A DNA stretch of 64,000 nt from the NCBI GenBank assembly GCA_017534815.1, contig JAFXVS010000067.1, positions 1 to 64,000 on the forward strand, written 5' to 3'. Shown here one piece after another: positions 16,949 through 24,664 of the stretch. Each line of letters begins with the position of its first letter. The first letter of the stretch is position 1. The notes under the pieces were generated by a model. That model ran no database searches, had not been told where the DNA came from, and saw only the letters and a list, made by a program, of their open reading frames with translations. A program made the translations under genes and the position numbers. The DNA comes from Bacteroidaceae bacterium (GTDB lineage Bacteria > Bacteroidota > Bacteroidia > Bacteroidales > Bacteroidaceae).

Positions 16949-18146
16949 CTCTTTCTATTCCTTCTGCAAGAGCATCGACTTCTGATTTCGTGTTGTAAAG
17001 CCCGAAGGATGCTCTAACGGTTCCCTCAATGCCAAGTCGTCGCATCAGAGGTTCGGCGCAGTGGTGTCCTGTCCGTACAGCTATGCCCAATCTGTCAAGT
17101 AAGGTGCCCATATCCAAATGATGAATATTGCCGACCTGGAAACTGATGACCGCGTCTCGCTGTTGGGCGGCACCAAAGATATGCATACCTTCAATAGCTT
17201 GCAGACGCTCTAATGCGTAGCGTGTAAGTTCCTGTTCGTGGGTTTCGATTTTCTCCATACCCAAGCCGCTTACGTAATCCAGCGCCTTGGCCAGTGCATG
17301 GGTCGCCACATAATCAGGTGTGCCTGCCTCGAACTTATAGGGCAGTTCGTTATAAGTGGTCTTCTCGAACGTCACGTTCTTGATCATCTCTCCGCCACCT
17401 TGATAGGGTGGTAGTTTGTCAAGCCATTCCTCTTTGCCGTAGAGTACGCCCACACCTGTAGGGCCATACACTTTATGTCCAGAGAAGGCGAAGAATTCAC
17501 AATCCAAGTCTTGCACGTCCACTGGCATGTGGGGAACAGATTGGGCACCATCCACCAAGACTGGAACACCCTTCTCATGAGCGATTCTCACCACCTCCTT
17601 GACGGGATTCACAGTACCTAGCACGTTGCTGACTTGGGTGCAGCAGACGATACGTGTTCGCTTTGTCAGCAGACCCTCCAATGCCTCCAACTGCAACTCT
17701 CCCTCATCTGTCATGGGAATCACACGCAGCTGGGCTCCTTTCCGTTCACACATCATCTGCCAAGGAACGATGTTCGAATGGTGCTCCATCGCACTCACCA
17801 CGACCTCGTCGCCCTCTTTCACCATCGCCTCACCCAACGAGAATGCCAACAGATTGATGCTCTCTGTCGTACCCCGTGTGAACACAATCTCTGCTGTGCT
17901 ACGAGCGTTGATGAAACGTCTGACTGTCTCACGGCTGGCTTCATGGAGCTCAGTTGCCTGTTGCGAGAGGAAATGCACCCCACGATGGACATTTGCATTC
18001 ACATTGTAATACTCGTCCACCATCGCCTCGACCACCTGACGAGGTTTTTGTGTGGTCGCCCCATTGTCCAAATAGACCAGCGGCCGTCCATATATCTGTC
18101 GGGTAAGAATAGGGAAGTCCTCCCTCACCCTGTTCACGTCATACAT
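16932..18146 (-). CDS. sufS: Cysteine desulfurase SufS
   Basis: 404 residues, normal length. PLP-dependent enzyme that takes sulfur from cysteine for Fe-S cluster assembly. Motifs: N-terminal DFPILTRQIYGRPLVYLDNGATTQKP is typical (read from ~residue 10), the PLP lysine in FSGHKVYGPTGVGVLYG, and the active-site cysteine loop VRTGHHCAEPLMRR that marks the SufS (group II) type. It lies 22 bp after the SpmA/SpmB-like gene, not with the sufBCD genes at 37-41 kb, so the Suf system is split in two loci 20 kb apart. Confidence 0.95.
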   Translation of the reverse strand: MYDVNRVREDFPILTRQIYGRPLVYLDNGATTQKPRQVVEAMVDEYYNVNANVHRGVHFLSQQATELHEASRETVRRFINARSTAEIVFTRGTTESINLLAFSLGEAMVKEGDEVVVSAMEHHSNIVPWQMMCERKGAQLRVIPMTDEGELQLEALEGLLTKRTRIVCCTQVSNVLGTVNPVKEVVRIAHEKGVPVLVDGAQSVPHMPVDVQDLDCEFFAFSGHKVYGPTGVGVLYGKEEWLDKLPPYQGGGEMIKNVTFEKTTYNELPYKFEAGTPDYVATHALAKALDYVSGLGMEKIETHEQELTRYALERLQAIEGMHIFGAAQQRDAVISFQVGNIHHLDMGTLLDRLGIAVRTGHHCAEPLMRRLGIEGTVRASFGLYNTKSEVDALAEGIERVRRMF

Positions 18147-18168
18147 TTCGAATTATTGTTGTTAAGTG

Positions 18169-19455
18169 CTAAGCAAAGAAGAAGTAAGCGATGGCAATGG
18201 CGGCAAGGATGCCAGCCAAGTCTGCCAAGAGTCCGCAAGTGACAGCATGGCGTGTGTAGCGAATGCCCACAGAACCGAAATAGACGGCTAAGATGTAGAA
18301 GGTCGTGTCAGTGGAACCTTGGAAGATACAAGCGAGTCTGCCTGCAAAGGAGTCTGCGCCATAGGTGGTCATTGCGTCCACCATCAGACCACGTGCTCCA
18401 GAACCTGAAAGAGGTTTCATCAAGGCTGTGGGCAGGGCTGCCACAAAGTCGGTGTTACCCCCACAAAGTTCGACGAGCCAGTTGATGCCCCCAATGAGAA
18501 GATCCATACCACCGCTGGCTCTGAAGATGCCAATGGCCACGAGGATGGCTACGAGGTAGGGAATGACTCGAACCGCTGTGGTGAAACCGTCCTTGGCACC
18601 TTCTATAAAGGCGTCATAGACATTCACCTTCTTCACCATACCGGCAATGATGAAAGCCAGCATAATGCCAAAGAGTATCACATTGGCGACCAATGTGCTG
18701 ACCCAGTCCATCGTCTCTTTTTCCATTTGCGAGAAGCCCCAAATCATGCCTGCAACCAAGAAGCACATGCCACCCAGAACGCCAATCAGCACTGGCTGGA
18801 AAAGGTTGATGCGTTGGTAGATGCTGACGATGATGATGCCCATCAGTGTGGCAGCGAAGGTGGCTAACAGGATGGGTACGAACACATCCGTTGGCTGTGC
18901 AGCCCCAAGTTGGGCACGATAGACCATGATGGAAACGGGAATGATGGTGAGTCCAGACGTGTTGAGCACCAAGAACATGATCATCGGATTGGAAGCGGTC
19001 TCATTGAGTTTGGCTACCTTTTCCGCTGGCCAACCATACTTCGTACCCAACTCTTCATTTTTTGCTTTGTTCAACTCCTGCATGCTCTCCATCGCTTTGA
19101 GTCCAAGCGGGGTGGCTGCGTTGTCCAGCCCAAGCATGTTGGCAGCAATGTTCATGAAAATATGTCCAGTGGCAGGGTGTCCCTTGGGAATGCCGGGAAA
19201 AAGACGTGTGAAGAGTGGACTGAGCACACGTGAGAGAACATTGACAGCTCCTCCTTTCTCGCCAATCTTCATGATGCCCATCCAAAGAGAGAGGACGCCT
19301 GTCAGTCCGATGGAAATCTCGAAAGCGGTCTTGGCATTCTCGAAGGTGGAACCCACGATATCCGCAAATACGCTTGTATTGCCGATAAAACACTGAATGA
19401 TGGCGCACACGGCAGCCAATAAGAAAAATGCTATCCAAATGTAATTCAGTACCAT
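18169..19455 (-). CDS. SpmA-SpmB fusion membrane protein (nucleoside-recognition domains)
   Basis: 428 residues from the ATG at 19455, which sits 4 bp after the upstream stop. Many membrane helices. Two nucleoside-recognition (Gate) domains: the first around VLSLWMGIMKIGEKGG and FMNIAANMLGLDNAATPLGLKAM (SpmA-like), the second around AIGIFRASGGMDLLIGG and LMKPLSGSGARGLMVDAM and FQGSTDTTFYILAVYFGSVG (SpmB-like). In spore formers SpmA and SpmB are separate and affect core dehydration; non-sporulating Bacteroidetes carry the fused form, likely a transporter of unknown substrate. It sits between a BASS transporter and sufS. Confidence 0.88.
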   Translation of the reverse strand: MVLNYIWIAFFLLAAVCAIIQCFIGNTSVFADIVGSTFENAKTAFEISIGLTGVLSLWMGIMKIGEKGGAVNVLSRVLSPLFTRLFPGIPKGHPATGHIFMNIAANMLGLDNAATPLGLKAMESMQELNKAKNEELGTKYGWPAEKVAKLNETASNPMIMFLVLNTSGLTIIPVSIMVYRAQLGAAQPTDVFVPILLATFAATLMGIIIVSIYQRINLFQPVLIGVLGGMCFLVAGMIWGFSQMEKETMDWVSTLVANVILFGIMLAFIIAGMVKKVNVYDAFIEGAKDGFTTAVRVIPYLVAILVAIGIFRASGGMDLLIGGINWLVELCGGNTDFVAALPTALMKPLSGSGARGLMVDAMTTYGADSFAGRLACIFQGSTDTTFYILAVYFGSVGIRYTRHAVTCGLLADLAGILAAIAIAYFFFA

Positions 19456-19459
19456 ATAT

Positions 19460-20446
19460 CTACTTCTTTTGATCTCTATGTACAAAGATGTTTGCTAAAA
19501 TGGTTCCGCTGATACTATGCCAAGCGCAAGAGATGGCGCATGGAACTACTGCCATAGGGTTGGTAGCCACAAAGAAGGTCATAGCCAGATTGGTTCCCAA
19601 ACCAGCATTCTGCATACCCACTTCAATGGAAAGGGTACGTTTTTTCGGCACGGAGAAGTGGCACATCTGTCCCACTGTATAGCCCAATACATAACCAATC
19701 GTGTTGTGACAGAGCACCATGCAGAAGGTGAGCAGGAACAGCAGCAGACCATTCTCCACCAAGGGGTCATGTACGGTGGTGATAACTCCACCCACAATGC
19801 AAGCAAGGCAAGTGACAGAGAGTCCCGGCATACATCCTTGAATCTTTTTGAACACGTCCTTATGTCCCAGCCATACATTGAGGAAAAAACCAATGGCAAT
19901 GGGGATGATGGTCACAATGAGAATCTGCTGGAACATGCCCCATGCGTCCACATTCACCCGTTCTCCAGCCAACCACAACACCAACAGCGGGGTGAGCACT
20001 GGCGCCAACAAAGTGGAGGCGCATGTCATACCCACAGAATAAGCCACATCGCCTTTGCAGAGGAACGACATGATGTTACTCGACACACCACCTGGACAAC
20101 AGCCCACCAAAATGATGCCAATCGCCATAGCCGTACTGTAAGGTGCAAAGGCGGGCACTTGGCTGAACAGCCATGAGAGGGTGAATGCCACTAAAGGCAT
20201 AATGGTGAATTGGGCAACGGCACCAATCAGGATGTCCAGAGGACGCTTGGCGAGCAATTTAAAATCATCTGGTGTCAACGTCAGTCCCATGGTCAACATG
20301 ATGATACCTAAGATGATAGTCTGTACGTTTCCCTTCACCCATTCGAAGAGCACAGGAAAGAAAAACGTAACCACAGCGGTAAGAATCACAAAGATGCTCG
20401 CCTTGCCGCTGAGGGTATCACTAATTGTTTTGAATACTTTATACAT
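19460..20446 (-). CDS. BASS-family Na+-coupled transporter
   Basis: 328 residues, about ten hydrophobic helices. The bile acid:sodium symporter family is shown by LGIIMLTMGLTLTPDDFKLL (~45-64), LVGCCPGGVSSNIMSFLCKGDVA (~115-135) and IEVGMQNAGLGTNLA (~275-290), which carry the conserved Na+-binding crossover residues. Substrate not readable; relatives move bile acids, pyruvate, pantothenate or other organic anions. It is the first gene of a probable BASS-SpmAB-sufS transcript with a TACCTTTG box 28 bp upstream. Confidence 0.88.
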   Translation of the reverse strand: MYKVFKTISDTLSGKASIFVILTAVVTFFFPVLFEWVKGNVQTIILGIIMLTMGLTLTPDDFKLLAKRPLDILIGAVAQFTIMPLVAFTLSWLFSQVPAFAPYSTAMAIGIILVGCCPGGVSSNIMSFLCKGDVAYSVGMTCASTLLAPVLTPLLVLWLAGERVNVDAWGMFQQILIVTIIPIAIGFFLNVWLGHKDVFKKIQGCMPGLSVTCLACIVGGVITTVHDPLVENGLLLFLLTFCMVLCHNTIGYVLGYTVGQMCHFSVPKKRTLSIEVGMQNAGLGTNLAMTFFVATNPMAVVPCAISCAWHSISGTILANIFVHRDQKK

Positions 20447-20474
20447 GATGACAGAATACTATATCAAAAGTGTG

Positions 20475-20482
20475 CAAAGGTA
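20475..20482 (-). promoter_or_regulatory. -7 box of the BASS transporter operon
   Basis: TACCTTTG on the minus strand, 28 nt before the ATG at 20446. Confidence 0.6.
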
Positions 20483-20543
20483 CGAAAAAAAGCGGAGACA
20501 CAGGTGATGTGCCGCCGCTTTTATGAGATTGTGAGTACTTTTT

Positions 20544-22931
20544 CTATTTCACACTGACGCTTTTGCCTGTATAAGTGACAGTTTTTGTCGTGCCACCGAT
20601 AATCTTCACGTTGAAGGTGCGAGTCGCGAGCATGCCTGGGAACGAGCCTGTACGCTTGCCGATGGTGAGTGTCTTACTGCGGTCGTTCCATGTGAGTGGA
20701 ATCGTGCTGTACTGTCCCTTTTCATAATTGTAGTTGTCACCTTCGTCTTCGTAGAGGGTGAAAGTGGCATCAGCACCTGGATAGACCACAAGGTCGATGT
20801 TGTCAAACTTGTTCTCGTTAGCATACTGAACGTCTGGTCCCAATGGGAGGATAGAACCAGCCTTGATATAGAGTGGGAATTGGTTCAGTGGTGCATTGGC
20901 TTCAAGGGTCTGACCACCATTGACACGAGTGTTCGTCCAATAATCATACCACTGTGCGCCTGCTGGCAGATAGACACTGAATGTCTTGGGAGCTGACCAG
21001 TCCACCTTGGCGTAGGTTTCACGCTGCAGGTTTTGTCTGTCCCAACCCGACATAGGGTCTGTGCGTACAATCTTCTCCTGCGTGTAGAGTGGATCAACGA
21101 CAGGGCATACCAGTACGTTATGTCCAAACATGAACTCACGGTTGTTATTCCATGTTTGCTTGTCAGCCTTGAAATCCATGAAGAGGGCACGCATGAAAGA
21201 ATCGTCGTTATTCGTCACCTGCCAAGACTGGCTATAGATGTAAGGAAGGAAACGATAACGCAGTTTCACGGCATCCACCAACGCATCATACACGGGTTCG
21301 CCCTGCTTGCCGAAGTAATAAATCTCACGATAGATGTCGGCACCATGACTGCGCATCATCGGCGTGAAAGCGCCAAACTGCATCCAGCGTACGAAGAGTT
21401 CCTGGAATTGCGGATTGCGAGTGGCGGAGTTGTGTCCTTGCGTGCTGTATGAGCCAGCAAAGAAACCACCCAAGTCTGTGTTGACGTTGGGATTGGCGGT
21501 GAGCGTGTAGTTGAGGCAGATAGGCACCTGCTTACGTAACGTTTCCCATGAAGATCCCGTGTCGCCAGTCCAGGTGTTAGCTCCATAACGCTGCTGACCT
21601 GCAAAGTAGGAACGGGTGAGAATGAAGACGCGCTTGTTATCATCCACAGCACGCTGGCTGTCATACACACCACCTACCGTCATCAATGGGAAAGCGTTCC
21701 TCACGCTGCGATAAGAACCCATCGCTGTGGGCTGATCGCGTTGTTCCTCCGTCAAGTCCATCTGGTCTGGGTCAGTTGAGTCCATCCACCATGCGTCAAT
21801 ACCCATCTTGTGCAGACGTGACAGATTCTTCCAATAAATGTCGCGAGCCTCTTTGCTATAGACATCGTAGCAACGCACACCGCTGGGGTAGTCTTTGCGT
21901 GGTGGCCATTGTGGCAGACCGCTCTGAGGCCATGTGTCGAAGTCGAGCATCAGTCCCTTTGGCTTCATCTCCTTGAAAGCCTTGGTCTCGGGGCCGAAGG
22001 AAGCCCAGATACTGATGCTCATGTGTGCATTCTGCTTGTGTACCTCATCAATCATCTCTTGGGCACGGTCGAAGTCGGGATTCAAGAACTCCATCGCGTT
22101 CCAGTTGTAGTTGCTGCCCCAGTACTGCCAGTCCTGAATGATGCCGTCGAAAGGAATCTTCAGGTCACGATATTTGTGTACCACCTCCAACAGTTCTGCT
22201 TGCGACTTGTAACGCTCGCGGCACTGATGGAAGCCATAAGTCCACAAGGGGAACATGGGCACATGACCAGAAAGGTGACGCATCTCTGCTATCACACCAT
22301 CGGCGTCACCACCATAGATGAAGTAGTAGTCCACCAGCTTGCCTACTTCTGATTCCAATTCGATGTTGCCGGCTTTGCCCTCAGCAGGAGTGACCAATCG
22401 GGTGGGGGAGTAGTTGTCCCAATAGATGCCGTAGCCTTTGATGGTCTGGTAGAAATGAGCAAAGTCCTCAAGGTTACTTTGTTCCATGCGACGGTTCTCA
22501 CCTCGTTGACTCATCTTGCCATTTTGCAAGAGTCCAATGCCATAGATACCCTCGTCAGCCTCTACTGAGAAGGTCTGTTTCACGCGGAAGGCATCCGTGT
22601 CGGGTCCCTTCGTGATGGGTGTGAAGGTACAATCACCTTCGGAGGTGAGGAGATTGCCCTTGTTGTCGGCAAAAGAAACCTTGCCGCCTTTCACGGTCAC
22701 CGTGAGTGCAGATGATTTATAGATGGTGGCATCCCCCTGCTGGGTCTTGCTCACCTTTACATTTTCAGGTTGAGCAATGACCACCAGCGATTTCTTCTCA
22801 ACGCTCTGTCCGTTTTCCTTCACGATTCGGACGGTGTTGGGGGTGTAGAATTCCACTTTCTGAGCGTGTGCTGAGAAAGTGGTTGATAGAATGGAAAAGA
22901 TTGAAATGAAAAATGTGAGTTTCTTTTTCAT
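20544..22931 (-). CDS. Secreted GH31 alpha-glycosidase (alpha-xylosidase type)
   Basis: 795 residues with signal peptide (MKKKLTFFISIFSIL...AHAQ). An N-terminal beta-sandwich (~25-240; GIYGIGLLQNG) leads to the GH31 barrel with nucleophile Asp384 in DAWWMDSTDPD and the acid/base Asp in NTWTGDTGSSWETL; C-terminal beta domains follow (FTLYEDEGDNYNYEKGQY). The WMDSTxPD form and the N-terminal block resemble alpha-xylosidases that strip xylose side chains from xyloglucan, but alpha-glucosidase activity cannot be excluded. The gene is preceded by a SusR-like regulator gene on the same strand and by two direct repeats that may be operators. Confidence 0.9.
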   Translation of the reverse strand: MKKKLTFFISIFSILSTTFSAHAQKVEFYTPNTVRIVKENGQSVEKKSLVVIAQPENVKVSKTQQGDATIYKSSALTVTVKGGKVSFADNKGNLLTSEGDCTFTPITKGPDTDAFRVKQTFSVEADEGIYGIGLLQNGKMSQRGENRRMEQSNLEDFAHFYQTIKGYGIYWDNYSPTRLVTPAEGKAGNIELESEVGKLVDYYFIYGGDADGVIAEMRHLSGHVPMFPLWTYGFHQCRERYKSQAELLEVVHKYRDLKIPFDGIIQDWQYWGSNYNWNAMEFLNPDFDRAQEMIDEVHKQNAHMSISIWASFGPETKAFKEMKPKGLMLDFDTWPQSGLPQWPPRKDYPSGVRCYDVYSKEARDIYWKNLSRLHKMGIDAWWMDSTDPDQMDLTEEQRDQPTAMGSYRSVRNAFPLMTVGGVYDSQRAVDDNKRVFILTRSYFAGQQRYGANTWTGDTGSSWETLRKQVPICLNYTLTANPNVNTDLGGFFAGSYSTQGHNSATRNPQFQELFVRWMQFGAFTPMMRSHGADIYREIYYFGKQGEPVYDALVDAVKLRYRFLPYIYSQSWQVTNNDDSFMRALFMDFKADKQTWNNNREFMFGHNVLVCPVVDPLYTQEKIVRTDPMSGWDRQNLQRETYAKVDWSAPKTFSVYLPAGAQWYDYWTNTRVNGGQTLEANAPLNQFPLYIKAGSILPLGPDVQYANENKFDNIDLVVYPGADATFTLYEDEGDNYNYEKGQYSTIPLTWNDRSKTLTIGKRTGSFPGMLATRTFNVKIIGGTTKTVTYTGKSVSVK

Positions 22932-22965
22932 AATTGTATAGTTTTGGTGAATAATTTTTCGGTTG

Positions 22966-22973
22966 CAAAGTTA
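22966..22973 (-). promoter_or_regulatory. -7 box of the GH31 gene
   Basis: TAACTTTG on the minus strand, 34 nt before the GH31 ATG. No good -33 TTTG is present, as expected for a promoter that needs an activator; the direct repeats at 23009-23080 begin about 36 bp further upstream. Confidence 0.6.
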
Positions 22974-23008
22974 GTCCATTTATTTGATTAGCGGGGAATG
23001 ATGAAGAA

Positions 23009-23080
23009 GATTCAACAGAACACTATGGTTGATTTTGGATAGTAATCTCGTTGATTCAACAGAACACTATGGTTGATTTT
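23009..23080. repeat. Two 28-bp direct repeats upstream of GH31
   Basis: Identical 28-bp copies at 23009-23036 and 23053-23080 (start GATTCAACAGAACACT, end GGTTGATTTT), 44 bp apart start to start, about four helical turns. The second copy overlaps the stop codon of the SusR-like regulator gene. They could be tandem operators for that regulator, or a simple duplication of its 3' end. Confidence 0.75.
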
Positions 23081-24458
23081 CCCGTAGATCAGAGGGGTTC
23101 TTGCCTAAATCTTCTTGAAAGCATTTTGCCATGTAGCTGGCGGAACTGAACCCCGATTGCTCTGCCACTTCTGCCATCGTGAGTTTTCCTTCCCTGATGA
23201 GTTGGGCGGCATGTTCGACACGAATGCCACGCATGAAAGCAGTAGGAGTCTTGCCAATCATGGCAGTCATCTTCTTGTAAAGTCCCGTGCGATCCATACA
23301 AAGGTCTTGAGCGAGTCGTTCTACCGTATAGTTGGAGGTAGAAAGGTTTTGTTCTACCAATTGGGTGGCACGATTAATGAGTTCGTGGTCAATGGGGGAT
23401 GATGTTTGTGTTGAGGGTTGAACGCCAAGAGAGATAAGGTTATTCTTTCTTCGTTTGAGCCAGAACCATAGGAGGATGATGAGGCATATTACTGCGATGG
23501 CAATCGCCCAGATGATTCCGACGGGAAGGTGCAGTCCATGAAGGGATGCGGATTCTGTTGAAGAAGCAGGGCTTCCTTTCAATAGTCCATGGTCATAGGA
23601 ACCTACCCACACATTGCCGTCACGGTCGGTGTAGATGGTGTTGAGGCGGCTGGAGGAGATGTAGGAGCCGTCTGTCAACATCACCTGCCCTATTTGTTCG
23701 ACCTTGCGTGAATTGAGATCAATCTTCCACATTCCGTCACGACTCACAATATAGGCGGTGTTGGCGTCAGTCATGGAGATGGTATGCAGTCGGTTGGCAC
23801 GAAAAATTTCTGTCCATTGTTGTGTTCTCGTGTCAAATTCAAGACAAAGCCTTTGGTCGATGAGCTGGTAAAAGCGTTCGCGCAGGGTGTCGGTGATGAC
23901 AAGTGAGGTGATAGCAGTGGAATCGAGCGATGCTTGAACGGAGTAGCACAGGTGATTGCCCTCATGACAGGTCACTTCGCCGTTGGCATAAAAACGATAT
24001 TGTTTCCCATGTAGGGTCTTGAGATCGAGTAGAAGGTGTGTGGTGTCTTGTTGAATGAAGAATACATCGCCTTGATCATCCACATAGACATCGTCAGCGC
24101 TATCGGGCAGACAGTCGGCGACGGGTCGAAGTTGGGCATCGTAACACCAAAGTTTTTGATAGTCCTTGACCCACAATCGATTTTCTCGGTCGGAATATAC
24201 GTGATAGGCTCCCTGATACCCCTTCAGCGGTATGGAAGTGAGGTTGTCTTTGGGGATACTTTGGCAATTGCTTCCGTCCCAAAGGTCAATGCTGTGTGGA
24301 GTAGTTGCGACGATTCTGCCATCGTGCAGTTGTAGGATGTGCAGGATGCAATTGTCGCTAAGTCCGTCGGACGTGTCAATGAAGGAAAATACAAACTGTT
24401 GCGCCCAACAGGTGATGGAGCACAATAGTGCGATGATATGTAGATACGTCCGTCTCAA
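23067..24458 (-). CDS. SusR-like membrane regulator: propeller, one TM, AraC HTH
   Basis: 463 residues. A signal peptide (MRRTYLHIIALLCSITCWAQ) is followed by a periplasmic sensor (~20-290) that has two-component propeller repeats (FSFIDTSDGLSDNCIL, TIYTDRDGNVWVGSYDHGLL), a single transmembrane helix (~311-334) and a cytoplasmic AraC-type double HTH (~360-455; RLAQDLCMDRTGLYKKM, AEVAEQSGFSSASYMAKCFQEDLGKNPSD). There is no histidine kinase, ATPase or receiver domain, so it differs from hybrid two-component (HTCS) regulators and resembles SusR. It most likely senses a sugar in the periplasm and controls the GH31 gene behind it. Confidence 0.82.
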   Translation of the reverse strand: MRRTYLHIIALLCSITCWAQQFVFSFIDTSDGLSDNCILHILQLHDGRIVATTPHSIDLWDGSNCQSIPKDNLTSIPLKGYQGAYHVYSDRENRLWVKDYQKLWCYDAQLRPVADCLPDSADDVYVDDQGDVFFIQQDTTHLLLDLKTLHGKQYRFYANGEVTCHEGNHLCYSVQASLDSTAITSLVITDTLRERFYQLIDQRLCLEFDTRTQQWTEIFRANRLHTISMTDANTAYIVSRDGMWKIDLNSRKVEQIGQVMLTDGSYISSSRLNTIYTDRDGNVWVGSYDHGLLKGSPASSTESASLHGLHLPVGIIWAIAIAVICLIILLWFWLKRRKNNLISLGVQPSTQTSSPIDHELINRATQLVEQNLSTSNYTVERLAQDLCMDRTGLYKKMTAMIGKTPTAFMRGIRVEHAAQLIREGKLTMAEVAEQSGFSSASYMAKCFQEDLGKNPSDLRENQP

Positions 24459-24489
24459 TTATCTCTTTATTGTGTTTGATAAAGTTTGT

Positions 24490-24497
24490 GCAAAGTT
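24490..24497 (-). promoter_or_regulatory. -7 box of the SusR-like regulator gene
   Basis: TAACTTTG on the minus strand, 31 nt before the ATG at 24458. Confidence 0.6.
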
Positions 24498-24573
24498 ACG
24501 AAAAGAAAGTGAAAAGTGACCTAATAATCATGATTTTTTCGCTTCTCACTCTTCACTTCTCATATATTTTTTG

Positions 24574-24581
24574 TACCTTTG
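24574..24581 (+). promoter_or_regulatory. -7 box of carB
   Basis: TACCTTTG, giving a leader of about 78 nt before the carB ATG. The leader (24588-24664) shows no strong hairpin or leader peptide that I could identify. Confidence 0.6.
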
Positions 24582-24664
24582 CAGCCGATTTGAAAAAGTT
24601 GACCGTTAATAGTTGACAAAGAACAGTTGGAACGGCAAGAGACAACAACATTATAATATAGTAT

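Noticed and set aside
18169..19455. Sign of sporulation
   Set aside because: SpmA/SpmB fusions are usual in non-sporulating Bacteroidetes and no other spore gene is present.
23009..23080. CRISPR-like repeat (28-bp repeats with 16-bp spacer)
   Set aside because: Only two units, spacer too short, no cas genes, and one copy lies over a stop codon.
20544..24458. Polysaccharide utilisation locus
   Set aside because: A regulator and a GH31 gene are present, but there is no SusC/SusD pair in the window, so a full PUL call is not supported.
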